Source of the DNA: Ipomoea triloba
Lineage: Eukaryota; Streptophyta; Magnoliopsida; Solanales; Convolvulaceae
NCBI RefSeq assembly: GCF_003576645.1
Contig: NC_044923.1
Span: 12,992,499 to 13,056,498 of the forward strand
Length of the DNA stretch: 64,000 bases
Direction: 5' to 3'
Part shown: positions 21,956-33,207 of the stretch, piece by piece
Layout of the letters: each line of letters starts with the position of its first letter
Position numbering within the stretch: the first letter of the stretch is position 1
Notes under the pieces: generated by a model
The model's database searches: none
Told to the model about the DNA's origin: nothing
Seen by the model: only the letters and a program-made list of their open reading frames with translations
Translations under genes and position numbers: made by a program

Positions 21956-22384
21956 TGTCAGATATATTTAATATAAATATATCTATACTAATTGAGAGGA
22001 AGAGTGAGAAATTCGAAGGAATAGAAATAAGAGATGAAATGTGGAATGGAAATTCTTTTCTTCGGTTTACAGAATACACAAATAACAAGTGATAGATTCT
22101 CTATTTATACTTAAGCAAAGGAATAAACAATTCTAATGTTGATGACATGCTGCAGGCATTATTCCAATATTTATAACTATAATATTACCACTCACTTATT
22201 GCTTAGCTCATTATACCATTATCTATAATTATAATAATACCACTCATTTAATGCTTAACCACTCATCCTGCCATCCATACTTTAGTGCACCACTAATCAA
22301 CATAATTATTCATGCACTAATGCCACTTGCCGAAAGTGGCTCTAATCTACTGCAATTCTTTTTCTTTTGGTTTAATTAATAACA
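21956..22384 (-). repeat. 5' LTR of copia 3
   Basis: A 429-bp partner of 17479-17907, flanked by the TSD CCCAT at 22385-22389. In element orientation it would drive transcription of gag-pol. Confidence 0.95.
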
Positions 22385-23551
22385 CCCATGGTTCTTTTCA
22401 CGTGAATCATGGCAAAGGCACTGGTGATTTTCGAGAGCATCTCAACAAATATCATTATGGTGATCTCCGCCAGCGGCACAACAACAATCATAGTGGAGGG
22501 CAGCAAGCGCCCAAGGCACGGGTACCACCTATTGACCCCGAAGCGACAACCCAGGTCATTCAGTAGGCAACGGTAGCTTTAGCCCAATTGGTGGCGGAGA
22601 TTCAAAGTCAAGTACCCCAAGCATCCGCGCAGAAGGATGAGATAGAGAAAAAGATGACCAAGCGTCTATGTCATGGTGCAACTCATCGGCCGCTCGTTTC
22701 TATGCCCGCCATAAGACGGTGGGGCGAGAGGGTTGCTATCCAGCAGAGGTTGTGGACACAACCGAAGGCCAAGGGGTCATCCACCAATAGTCCATACCAA
22801 ATTAGCAATCACAACGGATAGGAGGGGTAGGTGAGTCTGGAGGGCCGGTTCCGCGTCGGCCCACAGCGCTCAAGCTAACCCCAAGTGTGCAGGAGGAAGT
22901 GGTAGAGCAACTACAAAAGAAAATAGAGGAACTAGAGAAGAAAATGGAGGCAAGGGAGCAATCCCCTGAGCCCAAGGTGAGGATGGCTGCACTATTTGTC
23001 GCAAGCATATTGGACACACCCCTTTCAGAGGAGTTCAGGCTTCTGGCTATCAAAGCTTACGTAGGGACCTCAGACCCGCGTGCGCACATAGCAAGGTATA
23101 AGGTAGCAATGGTGATGATTGGGGCAGAAGATGCCATTATGTGTAGAGCATTTTTGTCCACTTTAGATGGGGCGGCCCAAGACTGGTTCAATACAATCCC
23201 AGATGGCTCAATCCAAAATTTTGGAGAACTATCAAAAAGCTTTTTGAATTGCTTCTCTAACAGTATACAACATAAGAAGTCTTTCTCTCACCTCTACCCA
23301 ATAAGGCAGGATAAGGGGGAGAGCTTAAAAGATTTTCTAAACAAATGGAAATATGATTTTGACTCCAAGGCAGCGATCCCAGTATTCATCCAAGCGCTCA
23401 GGTTTGGAGACTTCCATAGGCAACTAAACACCCACCGTCCTCTCTCTTATGAGGATCTAATGAGGACGGTCAATTGCTACGTAGAAGCAGAGGAAGCTGA
23501 TAAGAAGAAAAAAGAATAGGAGGAAGGCAACATAAGAAGTCTTTCTCTCAC

Positions 23552-24035
23552 GTCTAGCGCCTAGGACGCCTAGGCGGGGATTAATCAGCATCTAGGTGTC
23601 AGTGTATTTTTTTGTTCTAAAAACTTGTTTAAGTATTTTTAATTTTTTTAAAGACTAATATTTATAAATTATATAATACTTTAATAGCCAATACTAACAT
23701 ATTAAATATTAACCTAAAAAATATCTAGAGTACAATTTGTACAATTTAAGGTTATTTCGCTCAAAACGATGTTGTTTTGAGTGAAATAACCCATTAAAAA
23801 AAAAGAACAATAGTTAATTGGCCGACTAGGCGGTCTAGTTGGTGCCTAGGTCAGCGCTTAGGAAGTCTAGGTAGGCAACGCCTAAGCGGCCTAGGTTGAG
23901 CTTAGGCGGCCTAGGCGGTTGCCTAGCCAGCCAGCCGCCTAGACCACCATTTATTGTGATACGCTAGGCAGTCGACAGGCGCCTAGCGCCTAGGTGGGGA
24001 TTAACCGGTGCCTAGGCAGGATTTTTGCAACATTG
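23552..24035. mobile_element. hAT-like GCCTAGG-rich non-autonomous element, left end truncated
   Basis: The stretch is dense in GCCTAGGCGG and its variants at both ends with an AT-rich middle. The right terminus inverted reads CAATGTTGCAAAAATCCTGCC, like hAT ends. The left end begins inside the GCGCCTAGG block and joins a 24-bp duplicate of gypsy gag. The outer blocks GGGGATTAATC and GGGGATTAACC are direct, not inverted, copies. Confidence 0.6.
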
Positions 24036-24946
24036 GTGACAGTGCGTCAACTCCGAGCTTTTAGCTATTAGAGGTAGTGTTTAAGTTAAGTAACAAGCCA
24101 TAGAATATAGTTAGCATTGTGCTAACGACATTAATTAAGAGATCTTTACTTAAGGCATGCTTATAATAAAGACTCTAGGGATCATACAATGTGCATTTTT
24201 TTATGCAATTTTGATGGTTTCTTTTTTCAATTGCGCGTATATATTTTATTTTGAGAAATTAAATATCCATTAAGAAACCAAGAATAAACATTGGGTTTGT
24301 TCATATATAGAGGATCAAAGTTAGGGAATAAAAGTGCATGTGATAGGTGATATTACTCTCTTGAGTAGGGGACATATTACTATCGTTCATGCGTTTTGTT
24401 CTTTAATGAACGTTGTGTTAGTACTTGCACGAAGTATTTCATTTAGTATAATATTATTTATGTGGTTGTGGTACAAGTAATGACTAAGTCAATAAGTGAT
24501 TTAGTTTGATAAAGATTTAGATATTCTTGCCTATAATCATGACATGTAGGCTTCTACATTGGGTATTCAGGAGAGATCAGAATTGAAGTGGTAAACAGAA
24601 CGACTAATGTTACTGTACAGGTCTATCGACTATCATTCCAAAGGTAGTTTCGTGATATCAACTCTGACGAGAGATATATATCCAAATCATCCTAAAACTT
24701 ACGCTACTAGCTTCGAGGTTAGACTTCTCATGTTTTAAGTTATATTAAGTTTTATGTTAGTATATTTATATCTGACATGATCTCCATGTGAAAAGCTAAG
24801 AAATAAAATGTACAAAAAATTAGCAAAATATAATGATATGCAAACCAAAAAAATGATAAGTGTACTAGGGTAATTATTCCCGTCACATTTTCTTATTTTA
24901 TTAGAGAAGAAAAAAGAAAGAATAATTGTATTGTTTTTAGCAATTA

Positions 24947-25007
<61 letters not shown>

Positions 25008-25472
25008 ATCTTATTAGAGGGTAAAAAAATGAAATATAAATGTGAGTGCAAGATCAATCAAATAAACCCTAATTGAAGCATTATTAATGCTGAATCATTT
25101 GTTTGTCGTACCATCAGAAAACCCCAAGCAAATTTTCTACCTGAAACTTGTTTCACATTACAACTTTCCACTTTCACCCCCAAACCGTGTCCGTCACTCT
25201 CCCTCGCTCACATGGTCTAATTATTGGTCAATCTCAGTTTATAATTACAAATCCATAACTAATTATCGAAAATTTCAAGTTTATAGATTACAGTAAACTT
25301 TAATCATAAAGTATTTATATTTATTAAATAAATTGAATTTAAAAGTAATTCAATAACAAAACTCTATCCGTGTCCACAATAGTTAGAAAATATCTCCCTT
25401 CAATCATCTATCGCTCAATATCTATGTATCTTATTTTAATAAACCATGATGTGTCGTGAATAGTTTCTAACT
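24036..25472. other. AT-rich intergenic DNA with an (AT)n microsatellite
   Basis: No coding sequence is supported. 24948-25004 is an uninterrupted AT dinucleotide run of about 57 bp. Nothing else stands out. Confidence 0.6.
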
Positions 25473-25807
25473 ATAAGAGACCGCAAATTATATTGTCGAC
25501 CATGGTCATGGCTAATACTGCAGTTGTGTTGAACGGATACTGCAGTTGTGTTGAACTGATACTGCAGTTGTGTTGAAAGGAAACTGCAGTTGCGCGGAAC
25601 AGAGGTCGTTCATCCGTTCAACACAACTGCAGTATCAGTTCAACACAACTGTAGTTCCAGACGAATTAAACAGCCTATGTTCCTCGCAATTGCAGTTACC
25701 TTTCAACACAACTACAGTATCATTTCAACACAACTGCAGTATCCGTTCAACACAACTGCAGTATCAACTATGACCCATGGTCCACAGTATAACTACTGAT
25801 AAGAGAC
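25473..25807. mobile_element. Foldback Mutator-like element A, TSD ATAAGAGAC
   Basis: Element 25482-25798 (317 bp) is flanked by exact 9-bp duplications ATAAGAGAC at 25473-25481 and 25799-25807. Termini are CGCAAATTATATTGTCGACC on the left and, inverted, CAGTAGTTATACTGTGGACC on the right. Arms of roughly 115 bp (about 25500-25612 and 25670-25786) pair as a long inverted repeat and are themselves made of a tandem unit close to ATACTGCAGTTGTGTTGAAC. No transposase; frames through it are incidental. Confidence 0.8.
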
Positions 25808-26047
25808 AATTTGAGCTCATATCATGCTCAGACTAATATCTGTTCACATCGGCCTAGCCCAATTAATGGCTAAAGTGTTAATCATATTGATTTTTTCATA
25901 CGAGAGGGGTTTTAGGATCCAATTACACACACGAACACATATATATAAACTTGGTGTAGAAATTATCAAAATGTCACCATATTTTTCTTATTAGTGCACC
26001 ACACACTAGCATTTTGTGGTATACTATAGATCACTTGAAAGTGCACG

Positions 26048-26095
26048 ACAGAGCACTCCTAAGTGCACGACAGAGCACTCCTAAGTGCACGACAC
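26048..26095. repeat. 24-bp tandem repeat
   Basis: AGTGCACGACAGAGCACTCCTA-type units follow one another, two nearly exact and a third partial (AGTGCACGACACATCA). The unit itself holds the inverted pair AGTGC/GCACT. Nearby AGTGCAC words at 25994 and 26118 suggest a larger decayed element. Confidence 0.7.
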
Positions 26096-26604
26096 ATCAA
26101 CATTTAGTGCACATCAGAACTATACATGGTGCATGAAATTATCAAAATTCCTCTATATTTTTTTCAATCTTCATTGATTTTTAACCCTCGATCTGAACGC
26201 ATCCAATAATACAAATGAGTCCGTCCAACTGCATAGCCGCATCTGCTGAACTAAATTCTATTAATGCTAAAATAAGACTGTCTACTGTACGTGGTTTAAC
26301 TAGCAGATCTAAGTCATTCTAGTATGAGATGAGAAAGGTGATTAATAAAACTCGCAAAAAGTAGAAGTAGTAGTCTTCTTCTATTTTATTTTATTTTATT
26401 TTTTATTTTCTAAATCACGCAAATAACAACACTCCTTCTCGTATGGAGTTCTCGCTGACCCAAAGTGATTTAAAAAGAGTCTTCTTTTATGGATCGTAAT
26501 TGGGTTCAAGGTTAATACCTAATCTTTCATATCCTACAATTTCATATGTTTACAAGATCTTAATGAACTCGGTGTTTCTAGCTAATACTTTACAAAAGGC
26601 TTTA

Positions 26605-26991
26605 TTTATTATGGGAAAAAGTGTCAAATAGGCCACTGAACTTGTCACTTTTGTGCAATTGGGCCATTAAACTTAAAAAGTGTGCAATTCAACCATCAAA
26701 CAAGCAAAATTTGTGCAATTGGACCATTTTCACAAAAAATTTTAATTCAATTTGAGTTAAAAACATTTCAATATTGACTCCCAACTAGTATGGTAGAAGA
26801 AAATGTCACTCTTAATACATATATGTTAGTAATATAATTGAATTTTACCAGAAAATTTTTGTAAAAATGGTCCAATTGCACAAATTTTTTGCTTGTTTGA
26901 TGGTTGAATTGCACACTTTTTAAGTTCAATGGCCCAATTGCACAAAAGCGATAAGTTCAGTGGCCTATTTGACACATTTTCCTTTATTAAG
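26605..26991. mobile_element. Mutator-like MITE with 125-bp terminal inverted repeats
   Basis: Element 26614-26982 (369 bp) has terminal inverted repeats of about 125 bp starting GGAAAAAGTGTCAAATAGGC (left) and GGAAAATGTGTCAAATAGGC (right, inverted). Flanks TTTATTATG and TTTATTAAG match at eight of nine positions, a 9-bp duplication. No transposase. It could form a long hairpin transcript and so small RNAs. Confidence 0.88.
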
Positions 26992-27350
26992 CTTTTGTCC
27001 AGGATTAATACTTTAAACTTCCGTAGAATGGAGTAATCAGCACTGGTGCTAGCGTAGGGGTTGTCCTATCTCATCTCATTCCAACCTAAATATGTGAAAT
27101 TGTCTTTTGCCAGTTATATTAGATCTAATCCGTTACAAATTTTTGTCAGACTTTTCGTTTGGGTGAGTCAAATTTTTCTTTTCAAAAAGATTGAATCCCA
27201 CCTCCAAAGGTCCCACAAACGGGCTATACCTTTACTTATTGCGCACAGAGTTTCGCAAACACAGAGACTGAACGTTTACTTACTCCGATGTTTTTAATGA
27301 TTATTCAACATGGGTAGGGTGGAGTAATTAAAGAATTAGTAGTACACTCT

Positions 27351-27527
27351 ACAAATACCAATTGTTATACCATGGACCAGACTCAACACATAATATGATA
27401 GCTACAAGTACAGAAATTGTCACCTACAAGTACAAATTGTGTTAATTACAAATACCGAAAATTATTTTTTAACTAGGGTCTACAATACAAGGTAGGCCCT
27501 AGTCTATGGTATAATTTGTCTTACACA
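27351..27527. mobile_element. Small foldback-family element B
   Basis: Element 27360-27521 (162 bp) begins CAATTGTTATACCATGGACC and ends with the inverse of AGACAAATTATACCATAGAC, related to the ends of elements A and C. The left duplication TACAAATAC (27351-27359) pairs with TACACA (27522-27527) plus TAC (28348-28350), the two parts being split by the later hAT insertion; eight of nine bases match. Confidence 0.65.
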
Positions 27528-28347
27528 TAGGGTGTAAACAAATCAAATAATTTTGAATCGATTCGTGATTCGAATTCGAATTCGAATAGCGAATATTTCG
27601 AATACGAATTCGAATTCGAATTCGAATACACATTTTGATTCGAATGTTATTCAAATCCAAATACAAATCAGGATATAAAAATTGAATAATATTCGAATAT
27701 TCAAATATATATATACATATATGTATATATATACATATATGTGTATATACATATATGTGTATATACACATATATACACATATATATATATACATATACAT
27801 ATATATACATATACATATATATATATATATACATATATAGAAACTAAACCAGTAAAGGCATAAGCCTTAAGCTAAAATAAAAGTGAGAGCAGCCGCTTCA
27901 GTGCTTCACTCTTCAGTCTTTCCAGTTCGGCAGTTCCCAACTTTGCCTCTTCCACCAACTGCTTCGCCCTCTTCTTGTCCTCCCCTTTTCACGGCAGACC
28001 ATAGTCGTGGCAAGGAAGCACGGCAACAAGGAGAGCAACTCAGCAAGGCAGGGCAGCAACTGTCGTTCGGCGAAGGCAACAATCTTCACGGCCGTGGCAA
28101 TTTTTGTTATATTTTATCTTAATTTATTGAAAAATATAGAAAAAAAATTAAGATAGTCATTTCGAATTCGAATATTCGAGTTGAAATCGAATATATTCGA
28201 ATAAATTGGTCGAATCGAATACGAATCGGAATTTAGGATTCGAACACTAAACGAATTCGAATTCGAATACTCATCAAAATAATCGAATTCAAATCGAATA
28301 CTGAAGTATTTGACTCGATTCGATTCGTTTACACACCTACTTACACA
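27520..28347. mobile_element. hAT-type non-autonomous element, TSD CTTACACA
   Basis: Element 27528-28339 (812 bp) starts TAGGGTGTAAAC and ends, inverted, TAGGTGTGTAAAC. Exact 8-bp duplications CTTACACA lie at 27520-27527 and 28340-28347. Both ends are rich in CGAATTCGAATTCG-type repeats; the centre has a TA/CATA microsatellite (27706-27835) and a relatively GC-rich island (about 27885-28100). A 79-codon frame crosses the island but matches nothing I recognise. Confidence 0.88.
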
Positions 28348-28673
28348 TACATAAAATATTTGATAATAAAAGTTTGTTGTAAATGCAAAATAGGAATGTA
28401 TTTGATAATAAAAGTTTGTTGTAAATGCAAATTAAAATAGGAATGATCATAATTTCATATCATATCATATAATATATAGAAGCGTACATAGGGTGAGCAT
28501 TTAGTGCGAGTTTGTACGAAATGGTAGAGAGAAGAAAAAGAAAGGTCAGCGGGATTTGACGAAGAAGGGTACATTTGTAATAAAACAACCACTCTCCAGC
28601 CTGGTTACGTTTTTGTATCTCTGTCTGTACGTATACATTCCGTTCTTCTCTTCTCTTTCTCTCCCACGCCTTC
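28348..28673 (+). other. Upstream region of the F-box gene
   Basis: It holds a local duplication: TATTTGATAATAAAAGTTTGTTGTAAATGC occurs twice (about 28357-28387 and 28399-28432). No coding sequence. The last 100 bp are pyrimidine-rich and lead into the TATA box, so promoter elements of the downstream gene are likely here. Confidence 0.5.
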
Positions 28674-28685
28674 CTTTATATAAAG
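28674..28685 (+). promoter_or_regulatory. TATA box of the F-box/MYND gene
   Basis: CTTTATATAAAG lies about 120 bp before the ATG and follows a CT-rich tract (TTCTCTTCTCTTTCTCTCCC). The transcription start would be about 28705-28715, giving a 5' leader of about 90-100 nt. Confidence 0.7.
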
Positions 28686-28804
28686 CCCTTCACTACTCTT
28701 TTTTTCTTTGGAGATTTGGAGACACAAACAAACCCAATCGCCCCAATCGATACATTTTCATTCTATTCATTTATTGATTTATTTCAGAGATAGGAATTGA
28801 AGGA

Positions 28805-30130
28805 ATGAGAACCAGAAGTGGATTTTGTTATACGAATCCAGAGAAAAGGAGTAAAGAGAATTGCGCCGCCGGAGAACGTCGGAAAAGGTCGAAGCTTAAT
28901 AATGTCGGGAAATCCGACTTGTTCGATTCCTTGCCGGACGACATCGTCCTCTCAATTCTTTCCAAACTCAGTTCCGATGCCGAGTGTCCCGCCGATTTCA
29001 TTAGCGTTCTGCTCACGTATGCTCCTCCGCCGCCGCCTTCTTTTTCTTCTCTCCATCTTTTTCCAAAATCGAAAATCAGTTTATAAATGGCTGTTCTGTT
29101 TGGTTACAGATGTAAAAGGCTTAATGGATTGGGAGTCCATTCCATGGTGTTATCCAAAGCTTCGAAGAAAATGGTGGCCGTAAAAGCTCAGAGCTGGTCC
29201 CACTCGGCTCACCGCTTCCTCATGCTCTGCGCCGATGCCGGAAACGTTGAAGCTTGCTACATTCTTGGCATGGTCAGTGTTTCATTTGCTAGCTAGCTCT
29301 GATCTGTGTATATATATATATGATATTGGGGAAAAAACAGAGAAAAATATTTGATGTTTGGATGGGTACGTTACGTACAGATTCGGTTCTACTGTATGGA
29401 AAATCGAGGGAGCGGAGCGTCGCTGATGGCAAAAGCGGCGATTGGATCGCACGCGCCGGCGCTTTACTCTCTGGCCGTTATTCAGTTCAACGGCAGCGGC
29501 GGCTCCAAGAACGACAAGGACCTCCGAGCCGGGGTGGCCCTCTGCGCCCGGGCCGCTTTTCTCGGCCACGTCGACGCCCTCCGTGAGCTGGGCCACTGTC
29601 TCCAAGACGGCTACGGCGTGAAGCGGAACGTCACCGAGGGGCGGCGGTTCCTCGTCCAAGCCAACGCTCGCGAGCTGGCCGACTCCCTCGCCGCCAAGCC
29701 GGCTCTGTTCAGCGGCTCGTGGCTTACGTGGGACCCACTTTCCCACCAGCGCTCGGCCGGCTGCCCCTTGTTGAGTGATTTCGGGTGTAATATTCCGGCT
29801 CCGGACCCTCACCCGGCTAACAACTTCTTAACAGACTGGTTCGCTGCTAAAGACGATGGGGCTCCGGGTTCGGGGCTCCGATTGTGCTCTCACCCGGGTT
29901 GCGGAAGACCCGAGACCCGGGTGCATGAGTTTAGGAGGTGCTCCGTCTGCGGCGCAGTGAATTACTGCTCCAGGGCTTGTCAGGCCATGGATTGGCGGTC
30001 TCGCCATAAGTCCGAATGTGCACCGGCGGAACGGTGGCCCGGTGAAATTGCTCCGGCGCCGGCGCCGGCGAATGTTATTCATGGAGAGGCTGTGGTAGTC
30101 GTAGATAATCATCAGACGGCAGTTAGTTAA
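28805..30130 (+). CDS. F-box protein with Sel1-like repeats and MYND zinc finger
   Basis: Exons 28805-29016, 29110-29272 and 29381-30130 join to 374 residues. Introns start GTATGC and GTCAGT and end ACAG; phases agree. Residues 38-85 form an F-box (LFDSLPDDIVLSILSKL), expected to bind SKP1 in an SCF ubiquitin ligase. Residues about 140-225 resemble Sel1/TPR-like repeats (HAPALYSLAVIQFNGSGGSK, GHVDALRELGHCLQDGYGV). Residues 294-338 form a MYND finger with all metal ligands (CSHPGC, CSVC, CSRAC, HKSEC). Layout and length match Arabidopsis At1g67340 as I recall it. The substrate is unknown. No lesion is seen. The third exon is notably GC-rich. A poly-A signal is not certain; TTGTAATAG lies near 30195. 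Confidence 0.93.
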
Positions 30131-30485
30131 CGGTGACGGAAACCTGATAACTCCGCACCAAATAGGGAGGCTAAAATTGTACTTTCGATTCTTGTAATAG
30201 TCAATGTTTTGTATAGTCAGATCGGGACGGGTTTACGAATGATGTGTCAGGAGGAAATAGTAGCAAATTGCCAAATTACATTATGACCTAAAAATTGGAT
30301 ATCTGGACAAAATATTTGCAAAAATTACTTTATCGATACAATTTCTTTTTGCCTATAGCTAATTGACTCAAACGGAAAAGGAGTCAAACTTGTAATATTG
30401 TGATTACTAAATCAACAATCTGACCAATTTAGTTGAAGTTGCCTCAAGTTACATATTCTATACCCCAATGTAATGTCTTCAAACA
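30131..30485. other. 3' flank of the F-box gene
   Basis: It is presumed 3' UTR and downstream DNA; no coding sequence or repeat is seen before the MITE at 30496. Confidence 0.5.
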
Positions 30486-30830
30486 CTACAAATTAGAGTA
30501 AATTGTCATTTTGGTCCTGTGACTATTGAGGTCTTACTAATTGCAATCCATGACTTTTAAAATTATTAATTGCAATCTTAGTCATTTGGCTGGAAACATG
30601 TAGCTCGTCGGAGAAGAAAGAAAAAAGAAGTAAAATGACTAAAATACCCTCATTATTTTACCTATTAAAATTTTTCGGTGAGATTTGGCCGGCAATTTGA
30701 CCGGAGTGACTAAAATTGATAAAAATTTAATAGTTAAGGTACTAAATTAATAGTTTTAAAAGTCGTATATTGCAATTAACAAGACCCCAATAGTCACATC
30801 ACCAAAATGATAATTTAGCCCTACAAATTA
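30486..30830. mobile_element. Mutator-like MITE, TSD CTACAAATTA
   Basis: Element 30496-30820 (325 bp) has inverted ends GAGTAAATTGTCATTTTGG and GGCTAAATTATCATTTTGG, and the similarity extends through TGTGACTATTG and GGTCTT. The flanks CTACAAATTA are identical at 30486-30495 and 30821-30830; nine bases fit a Mutator duplication and one is chance. It lies about 350 bp beyond the F-box gene stop codon. Confidence 0.85.
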
Positions 30831-31879
30831 TGTTTTAATTTGCTAATTGTCCCATAAAGAAAGCTTTTTGGCAGTAGAAACCAAACTTAATTAAGTAATT
30901 TTAACTTTTAATCTTCACTCAACCATGCAAATAAACTGCTTGTTTAATTAACAATTTATTAACTTTTATCTACTCTATGATAAGAAGTAAGAACCTAAGA
31001 GGTCATAACATGAGCCAAATATGAGCTTATATAATTTTTTTTTTTTTTTGGGGAATAAATATAGTTTTATTTATTTATTTTTTTAGATGTTTCAATTTGA
31101 AACTTTTCAAAAGGGATTTGAAACATGTTTTTAATATATGAATTCTGAATTTATAAACTTTTTAAAAAGAGCAATTTCGTTTTTAGGCCAAGAAAGTAAA
31201 ATATTTTGATATTTTAATTTCAAAATTTTTATAATATCAAATAATAAGAATGTTGATTATTATAAATAAAAAATTATGTTGACATTTGTGTAGATAAAAT
31301 TAAATAATAATTTTACTTCCACTAATTATTAAAGTATCTTTGCTTTTATTTTTTTATCGTAGTCATCATTTTCTTATAATAGAAATTTTATATTTAATTA
31401 ATGATATGTCAAGTAAATTAAAAGAGAAAATCACATTCTGGTGTTCTGCACATGAAGTCTGCCTTAACTTTAGGTTAAAGATTAAAATGGAAATAGTCAT
31501 CCAAAACTTGTGTGATTGTGTGTGGAAAAGAAAAATTATATTCAAAGTTGGAACCTTAATTGAAGGACTAAAATTCATACTTTCAACGTTTATAAACATG
31601 GATGTCTGCCGAGAGTGCAAATCAATCATGCTGACTACTAAGCAATTTTAATTGATGATTATATTTGTTGTCAACACCCATTGTCATGGTGTACAGCAGC
31701 ATCACCATACCTATCTTCTTACGACTTTCATAATAGAGTTCGTATATAACTTGTGTTGTTTGTGTTAGGAAATTGTAACAATGTCGTAGTTTACTATGCA
31801 TTTATATAGGTTGGCTTACAATGCAAGAAAAATAAACAAGAAATTATGTGTCGTGTTTATTAAACATTGCCTTAAAAGC
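30831..31879. other. AT-rich non-coding stretch
   Basis: Long A/T runs and no coding signature; the two overlapping frames at 31340-31651 have no recognisable domain. Confidence 0.5.
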
Positions 31880-32110
31880 GATCTACAGAGAGACGGTGCA
31901 GTCTATGATTACCGGTACGCTTTCAACGGGTTACATAAATAAACTACAATTAACGTTCACCTGTTAATCGTAGGTAGGACTTGTCTCAAATGCTTAGACG
32001 AATATGGAAAATGAAGAAGGAGAAGGAATGCAAAAGAAATCTTGTGTGTTTTTTGAGCAAGGGGGAAAGTTGTTTATATACTGCTCAAATATAATAGTCT
32101 ACCACATTCC
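31880..32110 (-). repeat. LTR- or promoter-like remnant
   Basis: On the minus strand AGTATATAAACAAC (about 32070-32083) is followed by TTTCCCCCTTGCTC and a pyrimidine-rich leader, then AACCCGTTGAAAGCGTACC. This looks like a retroelement U3/R region with a TATA box. No matching repeat or coding sequence follows in the window, so the call is tentative. Confidence 0.3.
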
Positions 32111-32339
32111 AACCACAAAAATTAAGTGGAAGAGGTTTGAATATGGACACGTATTTGTGACTTTGTAAAAGCATTACGGACAAGAAAGTGAGAGGGATTT
32201 GGAAAAATAGGGGTTTAAAATTAAGGTGACGACCAAAATGATGCTATGTTGGTCCCGATTTGGTGGTGAAAAGTCTAGAGGGGTGGGGGGTGAACAGACT
32301 TTTCAAGCAAATTAAATTTTATGACTTTATCAAAATAGC

Positions 32340-33207
32340 TCCAAGTAAAGTAGATTAATGAAAATCTAACTTAGAGTACACACCGGAATAAATGTACGTA
32401 AAGTGCTATATTAAAAAATGAAGTGCTAGATCATACATGCAAAGTGAAGTCTACATGAGAGTAGTAAGTAAAAGAGAGAGAGAATTTTATAGTGATTCGA
32501 AGGTGGTGTAATCCTTTTACTTCACTCTACTCTTATTTACAAGAGGAATTCACTATATCAACACCCGGATACAATAGTGAACAACCAAGTGCTAGTTCAC
32601 CAACTCAGCACTTCTACAACACAAGTGCTTCTACACAAAGCCTGCACTCTTCAGGTTTTTCACAAACTTCTCTTGTTACTCTTCCCTCTATCTACACCTA
32701 GTAGAGAACTTTTAATACAAGAAAATGAATTTTTTTTTTTCTCCAACTCTTAGAGACTTTGAGAAGTATTAGTCTCTTTTCTAGATATTTCTATGAAGTA
32801 TACAATTCTCTAAACTTGAAGATTTCTTTTGTTGCTCTCATATATGGCGTCTTGCAAACTGAACTTCACTTAAGCTTGATCTTCAAGTCTTCATGCCTTT
32901 TATAAATAATCAAATGTATCCATTGGAATGGGATAATTTGATTTTTGAAATCTTGGGAGTTGTAGCATGATATGATAAGTTGACAAATTGATATTCTCTT
33001 TCGGCTTGGTTTGCAACTTGATTCTGACTGTTGGTTTTATCAACCACGGATGGTCGAACGGTAGGCTAACACCACCGAAAAATCGACTAACACTTGATCA
33101 GAAAAGTAGAGTGACTTCTCAGCCCTCTTTATATTATGAATTGCCTTTGAGTACAATGAATTGCTTATACCTCTCTCAAGACTTGGAACCCCTATTTATA
33201 CATGTTA
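32340..33207 (-). repeat. LTR-like repeat, copy 1
   Basis: Shares diverged blocks with 35234-36000. Both contain a segment like GGTTTTTCACAA..CTTGTTACTCTTCCCTCT followed by TCTACAC and AGTAGAGA, and later CTTCAAGTCTTC with a TATA-like block (TTTATAAAAGG on the minus strand, about 32897). Orientation is inferred from the TATA-like block. The hAT transposase remnant sits between the copies. Confidence 0.45.

Larger units (their letters stand above)
17474..22389 (-). mobile_element. Full-length Ty1/copia element, Tnt1-like (copia 3), TSD CCCAT
   Basis: LTRs of 429 bp at 17479-17907 and 21956-22384 differ at about six positions by eye (about 1.4 %). The duplication CCCAT lies at 17474-17478 and 22385-22389. 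A perfect initiator-Met PBS sits at 21941-21953 and a polypurine tract at 17908-17919. Gag and pol are nearly complete but carry point lesions, so this is a recently inserted, now defective copy. It lies after the tenth codon of a gypsy gag. Confidence 0.95.
17449..23519 (+). pseudogene. Gypsy gag, interrupted and with stops
   Basis: The start ATG is at 17449 (MARSGSSSSH), ten codons before the copia 3 insertion; the frame resumes at 22390. TAG codons at 22564-22566 and 22819-22821 and one frame change follow. 22887-23519 is then open for 210 residues: a coiled-coil-like Glu/Lys stretch (VEQLQKKIEELEKKMEAR) and a Retrotrans_gag domain with FLSTLDGAAQDWF and QDKGESLKDFLNKW. No zinc knuckle is seen before the end. 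A 24-bp piece of this gag (23268-23291) recurs exactly at 23528-23551. Confidence 0.75.
17095..23551 (+). mobile_element. Ty3/gypsy 5' end (LTR plus gag), split by copia 3
   Basis: Left part 17095-17478 holds an LTR-like sequence and the first ten gag codons. Copia 3 fills 17479-22384. Gag resumes at 22390 in the same frame, since 22385-22389 is the duplicated target CCCAT. Coding similarity ends near 23519, and no protease, RT or integrase follows, so the 3' part is lost at the junction with a GCCTAGG repeat. The gag type resembles the Tat/Ogre side of gypsy, but the lineage is a guess. Confidence 0.75.

Noticed and set aside
22327..22389. Gypsy gag starting in the copia 3 LTR
   Set aside because: Those codons are LTR and duplicated target; the real gag start is at 17449 on the other side of the insertion.
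27499..27834. 111-codon minus frame rich in Tyr/Ile/Met
   Set aside because: It is a translation of the TA/CATA microsatellite and the CGAATTCG repeats of a hAT element.
29282..29812. 176-codon minus frame across exon 3 of the F-box gene
   Set aside because: It is antisense to a GC-rich exon with a clear sense protein and splice sites.
31340..31651. A short gene on either strand
   Set aside because: Overlapping plus and minus frames have no domain, start context or splice support.
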